This document shows, piece by piece, positions 36,250-48,514 of a stretch of DNA of 64,000 bases. Each line of letters begins with the position of its first letter. Within the stretch, counting starts at the first letter, position 1. The stretch spans positions 49,739 through 113,738 of the forward strand of contig NW_025946520.1 of assembly GCF_000764305.2 (NCBI RefSeq), in the 5' to 3' direction. Below the pieces are notes generated by a model. It saw only the letters and a list, made by a program, of their open reading frames with translations, ran no database searches and was not told where the DNA came from. A program made the position numbers and the translations under genes. Source of the stretch: Hyalella azteca (Eukaryota; Arthropoda; Malacostraca; Amphipoda; Hyalellidae).

Positions 36250-36990
36250 TCGCAACAATGGGCGCGTTACGAGACTGCAAGACGTGCGTACGGTTGTGAG
36301 CAAGAAAAGAAGAAAGGCACCGTGTGAATTAAGTCTCCGAATAGCTGATATTTTGCTCCACGTTCAAAAACTTCAACTGTAAAATCATAAGCTGAGATAG
36401 AATAATATAAATTAGAGTTGAAAGTGATGATAAATTCAGTAATGTGTTAAGATTTACTCTCTGAAAAAATACTTATTATCTTGATAAGCCATATACCAAA
36501 AAGCAGCAAAATCTTACACATAAAGAATTCTTTCATTAGAATACGTGAATTTATTTGAATATAGCTCAGTAAGAATTATTTTAATAAGTCAATAATACAA
36601 GGATGTGCACTGTCTTACAAATAAATAAAATGAACTTTTATTGATGAAATAGGTATAAATAGTCTAGCGATAACAGATGAGCGACGCGTTATCGCGCACG
36701 AGATATGACGCACCGCGGCTCTCGGAACAGAAGTGCTTTGCAGTCTATTTTCGATTGGATGAAAGTTCACAGTTCAGTGGTGCCAACGTTATAACAAATT
36801 GCTAAGTTTTCGCATTAAATTATCGACTGAATATATTTGAGATGACAGAATAATCCTTTGCAATATTAATGCAAGTCTGGAGAAACTGCAAGATTGGGTA
36901 AATTTTATACCTTAATTTACTGATGCTTCATATTGGTAATGCTGATATAAACCAAAAATTATTAGCTGTTTGTCTGAACAACTATTAATT
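36250..36990. other. Spacer, no gene recognised
   Basis: AT-rich sequence with a brief GC-richer run (CGACGCGTTATCGCGCACGAG) at 36683-36703. No gene recognised. Confidence 0.5.
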
Positions 36991-36994
36991 GTAT

Positions 36995-37300
36995 CTCTGA
37001 GCAGTAATTATTACTGATATATCTGAACCGCAATTATTAATACGTCTGAACGGAAAATATTAATACGCTAGAACCGTAATTATTAATTATACCTCTCAAT
37101 GGCAGATACTAATACGTCTGAACGATAATTATTAATACCTCTGAACCGCAATTATTATTTATACGTCTGGATGGCCATTACTAACGTCTGAATGGTAATT
37201 GTAGATACGTCCGAGCTGCAATTATTAATTATACGTCTGAATGGCAATTACTAAAACGTCTAAACGGTTATTATCAATATCTCTGAACGGTAATCACTGA
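36995..37300. repeat. Degenerate ~24-bp array
   Basis: Repeated ACGTCTGAACGGTAATTATT-like units with large variation in length and sequence, an old array. Confidence 0.75.
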
Positions 37301-37304
37301 TATG

Positions 37305-39515
37305 TATGAACAAATAACATCAGCAAGGCTAGCGGTTTCGTTCGTTGGTCCGCAATGCAGTGAAAGTCCTTCCGCATTTTTCCGCTGGGTATTCCTCATT
37401 GGCCGTGAATATCCGCTATTTAAACGACGAAAAGGAAATCCATATCGAGCTTCCAATAACCGAACAGATAACCTTCAGATATGCAACGGTTAGCTTGCTA
37501 TGTTTGCACGCACAGTTAAGGTTACATGTTACACGTCGCAAACTCGACATAATAACGTACTGAGGTGAGAATTAACAAATTATCTTTAGATATTTGTACA
37601 CGTTAATGATATTTGTTTATGAATTAGACTACGGTGTACTCATACAGACCAAGTATAATAAGACCATGTCTAGCGTATAATGAATTTTTTGCTGATGGAA
37701 AATTACCTTTGAGATATATAGCTAAATGTATTTCGGAAGCAGCAATTCAGTTGATTCAAGGGACACTGAGATTCACATTTTAAATCCATTCGTATAGGTG
37801 TGCGAAAACTGCGCTTCAAGATACGGTCTTCATAATCATACAGATTACACAATTTTCTTCAACTCTGAGTTTTTTTGTGTATTGAATTTATACTAATTTG
37901 CTACTTATTTTTACTTGTATTTTTATTTGCAATGCGTATTTCGGTCTCATCTTTATATGGAATATGTATTAAAATGCAATCTATATGTGATCCATGTATT
38001 AACCTCAATGTTCATCTGCATACTGTATTTAACTCTATATTTATCTGTTCTATACATTTAACTCTCAACTTTATTTCGAAACCTTTATTTTCGAAAACTT
38101 TATTCGAAACTTAGGATATACTGGGAAAAGATGACAAAATTCATTAACCTGAATCCTACAAACACTACCAATATTTAAAATGGCCCAGCAAACGATATAT
38201 CCACGTTTCATTGATTAAGGCAAATTGATTAAATGCCTTAAATTTAATGCCTTAAATTAAATGCTTAAATTAAATAAAAATAAGAAGCAATCACGTATCG
38301 ATGTGGCGGCCATAGCCGCGTGCAACATTCAAGGCAGAACAGCTTTACAAAGGTCAGATGAATACATAATTGCGACAAAGGGTTACACTGGTCAGCCTAT
38401 GGTTAATTACGGATGCTGTGCCAATAACACAACTGAGGTAACTGAAGAATTTCCTTTCTGTTACTTGTATTCTTGGCTTTTATGAGATGAAATTTACAAT
38501 ACCACTATTTTTTGTTGTTTCATTTCAGCGTTTAGCAGGAAATTGAAAGAAATTGGGGAAATAAGATTACTTCTTCTACGAACATTTTAACGATTAGAAA
38601 GGATAAAAAGGGATAATCCGTAAAGAATAAAAGAAAGCAGATATAAATACGATTGGAGTATTTTCGAAATCCTGAAATAACGGGGATTTTCCCTATATAG
38701 GGCTTCAAATAAAGCCCAAAGAATTCCACATTTTTAAGACTCACAGCTTATATAATAGAAAGTCAGGCAAGAGGTTGATTTCAAGTCTGACATTTACACC
38801 CATAGAGCCCATACAATATGCCTAATCATGCCTCTCTCCGTTGATCAATAGGAAAAATAAATGATCTTAGTGCTGTGCAAAATTCACCCTTTTAGAACTC
38901 TTATTTTTGACTCGACGTTGAATAATATTCTTGAACGCAACAATGCAGCGCTAATATTACTTAACGAACCATTTCTTTATTTTTAATTAACACTGGAGTA
39001 CGAAAAACATAACAACAGATCATCAATAATTAAAAACAATAAAATGTTTCGCAGGTGAATGTTGACACAGGCTAAAAAGCTTCGACGGCGAGAACGGTGG
39101 TATATATGTTACTCTATTAAATTATAATGGGGTAAAGATAACAGAACAGATATAAGTTAATAAACACATCTTCTCAAAGTATAGCCTTGCGCCAAACTGA
39201 TAGCAGCGTGTCGATTAGAAATGAATATAATAAAGGCAATAACAAAGTTACACATGATCAAAACAGGTAATCTAAACATGACACAACAAAGTTAACCTAT
39301 ATGATAATCGAGTTCAAATTAATATTGATGAAGAATAAAATAATGTATTTTTTCAGTTAAAAAATTTAGAATAATGCTTATGCGTTCCGATGTCATCTCA
39401 TTTTGCGTTAGCATTCGTTACCACAACCATATTTAGCTGGGTCTCGACCATGCAGCGTTAGTACTGACTCTACATATTTCTTGCTGGTCATCTTTGAGAC
39501 CGATCATGATGGAAA
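37305..39515. other. Spacer, no gene recognised
   Basis: Open frames of 60-79 codons (for example 37302-37563 and 37875-38114) without recognised products. The second lies in a T-rich stretch with loose TGTATTTAACTC repeats. Confidence 0.45.
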
Positions 39516-39518
39516 AAA

Positions 39519-39672
39519 TATAACTCCGTACTCACTGCAGTGAGTGACAGAGAGCGCATTTTCTCGTCGACGAAAACGTGAAGTCACAGACGGGCAGACG
39601 GACAGAAAGACAGACGGACATGGCGAGCACAATAGTGCATTTTTTCCATAAATGAGAAAATGCGCTAAAAAT
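39519..39672 (+). mobile_element. MITE-like element A (copy 3)
   Basis: Both inverted repeats are intact: AGCGCATTTTCTC on the left and GAGAAAATGCGCT on the right, followed by AAAAAT. It carries the ACTCACTGCAGTGAGT palindrome and an internal GACGGACA/GACAGACG run. No clear target duplication outside. Confidence 0.85.
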
Positions 39673-39674
39673 GG

Positions 39675-40360
39675 AGAGAGCCATTGAATGCTAGCCTCAC
39701 ACATACACGCGATGAATTTAGAGCACATGATTTTTTTCATGTTTAATAATGAACATCATTCATTGACGATCACGAATACATTTATTAACGATCATTATAG
39801 ATTTATTTAAAAAAATCAAATATTGTTTATAATTGATCGTGAATATTTCTCATTACTAGTCATGTATTTTGTCTGTTTAAGAGACATTTGACGATTACTG
39901 ATTACAACTTCAATACAAATAAATCTATGTATAATTCAATCTTATATCAATAGAATTATAATAAAAATAATATCGCTATAATTTTTTACTTAATAAATGT
40001 CTATTTTTTGAAACTAAAAAATGAAAAAATCCGCACAATAGCATCTTGTGAAGGTCGAAAAATTGAATAAACGCGCCAGTAATTAAAAAATGTAAATACC
40101 TAAGCGTTACAAATAAATAAGAATATTCTTTAATCAAACAAGTTGAAAAAAAAAAAACAAAATATTTTCTGCTTCGGGGCAAAGACTTAAAATTGAATTT
40201 TTAGCACAAATCAGGATTCCCTTTCACTTAAAAAATAATTTGAATATTTGTACTTGCAATGATAGCAAGAAACTCGGAGAATAACATTATCTTTCTGAAA
40301 GACCCGAATTGTGTTTAAATGAAAATCTGTTTTTTTTTTGTGTTAAAAATGACCAAAGCA
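39675..40360. other. AT-rich spacer
   Basis: Very AT-rich with long A and T runs. No gene recognised. Confidence 0.55.
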
Positions 40361-40639
40361 GCTAAGTCGCTAAGACACCTCTTGATACCCGAAAAAATTA
40401 ATGGTACTTTTATCTATGCAAAATATAGGCTTGCCCATAGAAATATTAAGACACCTCTATGTGATCTCAATAATTTCGCACCCCTCTAGATCCCCAAGAT
40501 AACAATATACGAGTGTACAAGCACGCCGCAAAGTACCCTAAGTATGAGCTCAACTCTAGTTGCCTTAATTATTAGCGCGTCACTTCACAACATCAATGAA
40601 GGTGCCCTAAAATAAGTTCAGCAATAGATACCCTCAGTA

Positions 40640-41335
40640 ATTAACCACACCCCTAGATACCCTAAATCAGCACAGATACCCTAAATCAGCATTCATACCT
40701 GAATGAGACAGATACACTAATTCAGCACAGATCCCAAAATCAGCACAGATACCCTGAATGAGCACAGATACCCTAAATGAGCACAGATACCCTAAATGAG
40801 CACAGATGCCCTAAATACTAAATCAACACAGATACCCTAAATGAGCACAGATACCCTAAATGAGTACAGATACCCTATATATCTGCACAGATACCTACAT
40901 CAGCACAGATACCCTAAATCAACACAGATACCCTAAATGAGCACAGATGCCCTAAATGAGTACAGATACCCTATATATCTGCACAGGTACCTACATCAGC
41001 ACGGATACTCTAAATCAACACAGATACCCTAAATGAGCACAGATACCCTAAATGAGCACAGATACCCTAAATGAGTACAGATACCCTATATATCTGCACA
41101 GATACCTACATCAGCACGGATACTCTAAATCAACACATATGCCCTAAATCAGCACAGATACCCTAAATCAGTACAGATACCCTAAATCAGCACAGATACC
41201 TTAAATATCTGCACAGATACCCTAAATGAGCACAGATACCCTAAATCAGCACAGATACCCTATATATCTGCACAGATACCCTATATATCTGCACAGATAC
41301 CCTAAATGAGCACAGTTACCCTAAATATCTGCGCG
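40640..41335. repeat. 19-bp array with higher-order structure
   Basis: Basic unit CACAGATACCCTAAATGAG, with many point variants and truncated units. The marker block TGAGTACAGATACCCTATAT, then TCTGCACAGATACCTACATC, recurs about every 97-116 bases near 40861, 40958 and 41074, so several monomers were copied together. Looser related units begin as far back as about 40370. Confidence 0.93.
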
Positions 41336-41769
41336 TGGGTAATCAGCACTCGTTGATACCTGCCTCTCCCTGTACACGGGAGGTGCAGAAGGATAATCTC
41401 GACACCTCCTCGAGAGGATCCTATTGTGGAGCGTGTGAAGGAATCACCGAGAGCTTCATTCACAGGTACAAAAGGAACAAAAAGAAGTCCTACGTCAGGT
41501 AGGACCGCGTATAAGAGGCTTCTTGTCAGCGACAAAGAAACCCCGTCCCGGTGACTCATGCACGTCCAAGCAATTTTTTTCTGGTGCCATTAACCTGGCA
41601 GATCGGGAAAAGCTTAGTTTTTTTTCTACTCCCAAGATGCAGGCTCTTATTTTTATTTATTTTTAGTTAGCTGTTGTTGGGTGTCTATGGGAGAGAAAAT
41701 TGAAGCTGTTCGAAGAGGAAGTTGGGGCTTGGAAATCGGAAATTTAAGCAAGTTTTGACCCGTCCATGA
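41336..41769. other. Spacer, mixed composition
   Basis: 41336-41560 is less AT-rich than its surroundings and holds an 85-codon minus-strand frame with no recognised domain. On the plus strand CCTACGTCAG-GTAGGA near 41490-41505 looks like an exon end, but I cannot support an exon. Confidence 0.4.
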
Positions 41770-41910
41770 ATTTTTAGCGAATTTTCTCATTTATGAAAAA
41801 ATGCGCTATTGTGCCCGTCATGTCCGTCCGTCCGTCTGTCCGTGACTTCACGTTTTCGTCGACGAGAAAATGCGCTCTCTGTCACTCACTGCAGTGAGTA
41901 CTGAGTTATA
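41770..41910 (-). mobile_element. MITE-like element A (copy 4)
   Basis: Read on the minus strand: ATAACTCAGTACTCACTGCA, GTGACAGAGAGCGCATTTTC, CGTCGACG, GTGAAGTCAC, a GGACGGAC run, then GCGCATTTTTTCATAAATGA and a right end GAGAAAATTCGCT-AAAAAT. The right inverted repeat has one mismatch. It is the only copy of the four in this orientation. Confidence 0.8.
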
Positions 41911-41914
41911 TATT

Positions 41915-44205
41915 TTAATCCATGCTAGGTACGAAAATTTCTACATAATTTTATTAAATAAAATTTCGTTCACTTTCTGCTTGGACATGTGAAAATTAAT
42001 AGGTTTCCAACCCATCAGTTGAATGTAGAACAGATCTTCACTAAATACTCATTTCAATTATTGTATTTTCAATCTTTAACTCACAACAAGCTAGTAACTG
42101 GAAAAGACCAATATTATTGCATTTATCATTTTAAGCATTAAAATTACTATATAAGTTCGTTTGTACGTTCAATTAACCGCAAGGTGAAGTCAAGGTTACA
42201 GTAATTAAATCGTTGAGACGCTAACTGGAAGCGCGTGGTCGCGTCAATGATGACTCATGCACAACAGATCTGTTCTCAGTAACCAAAGAAAAAACAGAAC
42301 TCTGGCCAACAGGCAACAGCCCGAGGCTTGAAACAAGTAAATGCTCGTTCAGTTAAGATCGGCGCTGCTGCCAAAAAAAAGCCCAAAAAAAAGCCGTACA
42401 CATGAACATGGCTCTACGTCTTGACACCTTTTCTTGGTTCAGGTAATGTTTGTCATTACCAAAGCTAAAGGATTTCACCGCACAAACCAGTAGGAAACAC
42501 CGGCATGAAGTAGGATCAACGCTGTGTCAGTGAACAGGAGCAGTCCTGTTGGGTCGGGAGTTTTGACGGAGATTTGTTGTGGTTGATTACAAAAATGATG
42601 TGAACTTAGCACAATGGATGTGCGATATCTGATGTGTACTGCGGGAAAAATGATGTGTATACGACTGAACTGATCGATGTGTACTTGACAGAACTGACTA
42701 CATCTGCCAAGAATCATAGACTTTGATATTAGGAAAAATATATGGGAAGGAAATTTAAACATAGACAGACGCACTAAAAATGAGACTTATTACAAATTGA
42801 AGTAAATAGCTTACATAAAAGAATCAATCTAAGCTAAGACTAAAGTAATTATAAACAACAATTACAAACAATGCAGATGAATTTATTTATTTTAGTACGA
42901 TTAGTGATTTTAATGCAGGTCCATATTTATCATGGCTTGGAGTCTGCCTGGGTAAAAAAAAGAATGTAGATTCTATTGTCGCTTACATAGATGAACTTGA
43001 CATGAAAACCACGATTAATATAATTTGATTGGTTATCCAAGAAGTTGAAGGCAAATAAAAGCCCAAAAAAGAAAGAGATCAATATTTTTAAGCACAATAA
43101 TTGAAAATAGGAAAATTGTATTTGAATTTGCATACCTAATTAAATTAAACTATTGAACTGCTTGAGAAACTCGTGCTTTTAATAGTGACACGAATATTGG
43201 CCTTTAGGTCGATGCGCGCTGATAACGCTTTCTGTTATCTATTCACTTATCGTAAACGGAGAGACGCGGCAGACATCAAACATGCCTCAATATGACAAGT
43301 AGAAAAGAGATAAGCTTTGATTGTTTGATGTTCTTAGAGAATATCTTTTCCAGTGGATATATTTGATGCGAACAAAAGGTGCATGACAGTTGCGCTATCG
43401 CGTCACACACCAGATAACGTGCGATGACAAGCAGGTGCAACCAATATTATATAAGTATATGTAGATACAATTTCTATACATACATTATACCAACATTGAG
43501 AGTAATTTTAGGGTTTCACTCTTACACCATCAAGAAATACGTAAGATAATCTTTCTAACACCATACAACTGATTAAGCGAAGAAATGTTGATAATTAAAA
43601 GATAATAAAAAGTATTAAATTATGTTCTTTTATGAAATTGGCCAACGTTTATATAATTTTTTAATAGAAATAAAATAGATTTGAAGCCACACAATGACCA
43701 TCAAATATGGAGAAATTAATGTGTCGCTTCTTAAAAATAAGTAAATAGTAAGCCGGTTGAAAATTTAATTTTTTCTGGTACTAAACATACTGAGAAACAG
43801 AATAATATTTAAGACAGAAAAATAATAATAACAGAAATAATATTCTTGTTTTGTGGTATAAAGATATTAAGATAAAAACTGAGACGTTTGCCTGCTTATT
43901 ATTTTAGTCCGATTGGCCTTCCCATGTACATAAAACGTCTAAAAAATATTTTAGCTTCTCATGTATACACATTGAACATGTACATATTTCCGTATTACAC
44001 AATATTGAAAACTGAAAAAGTAATCTGTGACTATACAAGATGTGGTTCTTTACGAGAAAGGGGTAGCCAAGTTCTCAACCGTAAACACTCGCTGAAATGA
44101 CAACTAATGAGTCATTAACGGCCTTATAAATCAGAGGAGTTTTGGGCTCTGCTTCAGGAATGACATTAAGAAGATAAAGCCGCACGCCCTCGTCCTAGTC
44201 GGTCA
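41915..44205. other. Spacer, no gene recognised
   Basis: AT-rich. GATGTGTA words recur at 42595-42690. The 99-codon minus frame at 42475-42774 has no recognised domain. Confidence 0.45.
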
Positions 44206-44209
44206 TACA

Positions 44210-44393
44210 ATCAGAGAAATGAAGGGGACTTTGTCCAAATACCGATACGCATTTCCGTCTTTGTTTGAGTCATCAAGACCTAGTTTGAATAGCTAAAGGA
44301 CGTATCAGTGCAACATATGCTCCCTGATCGTGCGGTGGGTAAGAAAGTGTCACCGTTAGTACAGAATGACCCATACATTAGTCTGAGTACTCG
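44210..44393 (-). mobile_element. Decayed MITE-like element B (copy 3)
   Basis: On the plus strand it reads like the reverse complement of the 54.9-kb copy: ACTTTGTCCAAATA, then GAGTCATCAAGAC, then GACGTATCAGTGCAAC, then CGTGCGGTGGGTAAGAAAGT, ending near ATTAGTCTGAGTACTC where the other has TTATTGTTTTGAGTGTAG. Many substitutions, so an old insertion. Confidence 0.5.
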
Positions 44394-44394
44394 G

Positions 44395-44980
44395 TCTTAT
44401 CTCAATGACACCTCAACATCTGAATTATGTTAAGAAAACTAGAAATTTTATAAGTTCCATATTCCGTTTGTACGTAATGATGACATTAGCGCACGAACAC
44501 AGTAATTTGCTTCTGATAAAAATGACGTATGGAATCGTTGGTTATCGCCGCTATTGCAACCACACCGCAACTTTTCAGATAATTTGGAGGTAGATCAGCT
44601 AACTTATTTATATATGGAGGGAACAGCGAGTGTTAGTGATATTAGATACGATAGGAAAGAGTCTGTGAAAATATTTTTATCAAAATGATTCGAAATATTT
44701 TAGAAATTCTTTTACATTAAATGGTAGTATATTTATTGATAGAAATTGCCTCGTATTTTGTAGGAATTCTTTCACCCATTTACAATTCCTAAGCAAAGCA
44801 ATGTTTCCTTATCACACTTATTCATACAGGCCGTGAATGTCGCGAAATTTTGATTTTATGTGACTTGAAAGAACAAGCTCGATGATGATACGAAGATGAT
44901 TCTCTCAAGACCAACTATGATACGAATAGTTGAACTTTCATGAAATATGTGCGTTAAATTAATATAATGGAACCGATTTA
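44395..44980. other. AT-rich spacer
   Basis: A 62-codon frame at 44405-44593 has no recognised domain. Otherwise AT-rich. Confidence 0.5.
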
Positions 44981-44984
44981 ACAA

Positions 44985-45415
44985 TGTAACAATTTTAAAA
45001 TTTATATACTTAACAATACTGTGACGCAACAATAACAATTCCAACAATAGAATAAGTGATGAATGAATATTAGCAAATAAAATTCAAGCATGGACTTAGA
45101 TTTCGGATATTTTTCCAGAGGGTTGCCCTATGTAACAATTTTAAAATGTATATACTTAACAACACTGTGACGCAACAATAACAATTACAACAACAGAATA
45201 ATGTGATGAATATTAACTAAGAAAATTCGGCATGGGCTTAGATTTTGGATATTTTTCCAGAGGGTTGCCCTATGTAACAATTTTAAAATGCATATACTTA
45301 ACAATAATGTGACGCAACAATAACAATTCCAACGCTAGAATAAAGTGATGAATATTAGCAAATAAAATTCAGGCATGGGCTTAGATTTGGGATATTTTTC
45401 CAGAGGGTTGCCCTA
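44985..45415. repeat. ~142-146-bp tandem array, three copies
   Basis: TGTAACAATTTTAAAAT starts at 44985, 45131 and 45273. Each unit continues through GTGACGCAACAATAACAATT to GGATATTTTTCCAGAGGGTT. Copies differ by small indels (AATAAGTGATGAATGAATAT against AATAATGTGATGAATATTAA). The unit is close to nucleosome length. Confidence 0.94.
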
Positions 45416-45419
45416 GGGA

Positions 45420-46570
45420 TGTGACTGCGCAAGCTCATTCAAGAGGCGGACAGTGCGGACAATAATCCCCTTACGCCGCGGGATTACAGCAGCCAAAGCA
45501 GGGATTGCTTCGTCCGGGTTAAGGAACACAGAATTGGCTACGGCAACTTCGGCATCAAATTAAAATAATAACTAATTTCATTTAATAATATTGGTTAATT
45601 TTGATAATAATATTAGCTCGTGAATTTAATTTATTAATGTATATAATATTAGTTATATATTATAATTTATTGATGTTATTCGTATATTTATGTAATACAA
45701 TTTATCAACGTAATTAATATCAGCAATAATATATAATAATATTAGTTTTCGCCAGTATTCTAGCTAAAATTAGCTAATTATAAACAACTTTCTTCAATGT
45801 CGATTAGAATGAATATACCACTTCAACTCATGAAAAAAGAGAACTATTTTGTATAATCGATTGCATTAAAATGAGCTAAATGCTCTACTACTATATGAAC
45901 CTTTATAACAGAACTAAAATTAGCTATCTTCGGAGTTAAGATTATAAAAATCTTACCATAGTCAACTTTTTTAAAGATAATCGTGAATGTTGTTCTTTAC
46001 GTACTTCTTTTATTATCGGTTCGTTGAAAATTCCTACGGAAGAAAATAGTCGAAAATTAAGTAAGTCGAAATTTTACTTCAATGAAATTCATTTATCCTA
46101 CGCCCGAAACACGAAGATCGAACAAAAATTTATTTCAGCGAACATCCGTAGAATGACATGGAATGTTTCGCACACCCAACACAATAACATTTGAGGCTGC
46201 GTACAGCAAAAAGTACAATAATAAATGGCAATAGTAATGCGAATTAATTATTTAAATATTATTTGTTTAGCAATAGAGTGTCATCTTAGCATAGAGTGAG
46301 CAATCAGTTATCATTATTCCAATTATTTCACGAAGTTTACGACGAACATATTATGCGTCCGTGACCATCGCTCGTGTCTTTTACACTATTTAGTCCTCGT
46401 TCGTGGCAGATGTCGGTATGCGTAAGGAGATGTTAATGATATTGGAACGTTAGTCCGCCACCACCTATACTATATATTTTTATATTATTAATAGATTTCC
46501 GAGATAACCCTTCCTTTGCGGCTGTTGAGAGAAATAATGGTTTTCGTCGTTCAGAGCTTGACAATTCTAG
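45420..46570. other. Spacer, no gene recognised
   Basis: Very AT-rich, with a short GC-richer piece just after the array (45420-45540). No gene recognised. Confidence 0.5.
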
Positions 46571-46574
46571 GATA

Positions 46575-46815
46575 TGCATCACCTTGCGGTGAGCATCACT
46601 CTGCGGTGAGCATCACTCTGTGGTGAGCATCACTCTGTGGTGAGCATCACTCTGTGGTGAGCATCACTCTGCGGTGAGCATCACTCTGTGGTGAGCATCA
46701 CTCTGTGGTGAGCATCACTCTGTGGTGAGCATCACTCTGTGGTGAGCATCACTCTGTGGTGAGCATCACTCTGCGGTGAGCATCACTCTGTGGTGAATCA
46801 CTCTGTAGCATCACT
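46575..46815. repeat. 17-bp minisatellite
   Basis: About thirteen units of GAGCATCACTCTGTGGT with TGTGG/TGCGG alternation. It grades into scattered GCATCACT-TTAAG words to about 47060, on which a 104-codon plus frame (46827-47141) partly rests. Confidence 0.95.
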
Positions 46816-47083
46816 CTTCAGAAAACATGAATCCAGTGAAAGCTTATCAAAGTGGCATGCATTACGTAATGCATCATAAATCCCCGGTAAGCATCACATT
46901 GGGACGAAGCATCATTTGTAGCGAAATGCACTACTCTCATGTGAACATCACATCTGCATCACTTAAGTATCTCTTAAGCATAACTAAAAGTCACGTAAGC
47001 ATCACTAAAAATCACTTAAGCATAAATAAAACATTACTTAGGCATCACTTAAGCTTTGCACGATGCACTGAGCGTGTGGCGAC

Positions 47084-47165
47084 ACAACCTACGGCAGCAG
47101 CGCGGGTGGCCGCCGATAACACGCCCCCGGACGCTGACTAATCGCCCTCGATTGTCTGGCGCTAA
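47084..47165. other. GC-rich patch beside an array
   Basis: GC- and CpG-rich 80-base stretch (GCGCGGGTGGCCGCCG, CGCCCCCGGACGC) just after the 17-bp array region, recalling the GC-rich patch at 4.4-4.56 kb next to the 24-bp array. Meaning unknown. Confidence 0.45.
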
Positions 47166-47169
47166 AAGC

Positions 47170-48230
47170 CTGCCCGACTTAGGAATATTTAGCGCAGCGG
47201 CAAATTGACTTTGCTTGACCTGATGCTTAGATAAGCTCGCGGCTTAATAATTTCGCCGAGTCATCGCCTTAGAGTCTGATGGATGAATTTGTTGACGGCA
47301 GATGCCATCAGCATCCTCCCTCAGACATGTCGTGTTATTAGGGGGAAAATGCAGGGATCATATGGCAAATACGGGAACATTTTAGGTATATGCTATCAAG
47401 AAAGAATAAATTATGTTTATCAATAATACAGTTTTTATTAAATAGTGATTGTTATTAATTGTGTTTCGTGTAATGATTCCAGGATAAATTGTAGAATGTT
47501 TTTTTTTCGGAGAGTAGCAAGTGAGTCTTGAAAAGTTATAAAGCAAAATTAGAAATTTTGTGTTATGGTTTCCCTATGAATTTAATGAAGTATTCCCTAA
47601 TTCAAATAGAATTAACATTTTCTTGAAAATATGAGATTATGAAATGACGACTATAAAACAATCTTTGGCAGTAATTTATTCTTTCGATTAAAAAGTTAAT
47701 GATTAGACTTGGAGGACTGATCATAAATAGGCATATAATAAATTACATGCACCGTATAGATCCAGATGAAGCAGCTCGCCTCCTTTACCTTGATTTTAAC
47801 AAACCGGCTTAAGTACTATAAATACTCACAATGCTTAACTAATAACTACTTATTACGCCCAACTACTCACTACTTACCACGCCAAATTACAAACTACTTA
47901 CCACGATGAACTACCATGCTTGTGAATTACTACTAACTAGCAGGTTAGCCTGACGCAGCTCAGGGTTTGTATCACGCTGTATATGGTCGAAGAAACATAA
48001 GAAATGATTATATGCATTATAACTAACTGGTCATGTACATACGCGTCTCATTAATGGTAGGTAGAGTCCAATGGTATCAACGATAGCAGGCCTACGAGCT
48101 GTACAATATAGGCTACGAAAATTGCGAGAATCTTCTAATAATGAAAGTAAACCAGCAAGTAGAATCAAACTAGCGTTAGCTGATCTAGCTGAGTCTTTTT
48201 GCTGAACAGGTAAAGGTAGCGCTGGATATA
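47170..48230. other. Spacer with loose repeats
   Basis: TACTTACCACG-like words repeat loosely at 47825-47940. No gene recognised. Confidence 0.45.
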
Positions 48231-48234
48231 TAGG

Positions 48235-48508
48235 CACCTGTGTCGGCAACAGCAGCCCTGGGTATAGGCACCTGTGTCGGCAACAGCAGCCCTGGGTATC
48301 GGCACCTGTGTCGGCAACAGCAGCCCTGGGTATAGGCACCTGTGTCGGCAACAGCAGCCCTGGGTATAGGCACCTGTGTCGGCAACAACAGCCCTGGGTA
48401 TAGGCACCTGTGTCGGCAACATCAGCCCTGGGTAAGGGCACCTGTGTCGGCAACATCAGCCCTGGGTAAGGGCACCTGTGTCGGCAACAGCAGTTCTGGG
48501 TATAGGAA
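48235..48508. repeat. 34-bp minisatellite
   Basis: Eight units with a strict 34-base period and core CACCTGTGTCGGCAACAGCA, followed by GCCCTGGGTATAGG. Long frames on both strands, the longest being 220 codons on the minus strand at 48031-48693, run through it and are spurious. Confidence 0.95.
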
Positions 48509-48514
48509 ACAGTG

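Noticed and set aside
40640..41335. Telomere-like CCCTAAA words
   Set aside because: CCCTAAA occurs once per 19-bp unit and not in tandem, so this is not telomeric DNA.
41460..41510. Possible plus-strand exon ending CCTACGTCAG-GTAGGA
   Set aside because: No acceptor, partner exon or recognisable peptide to support it.
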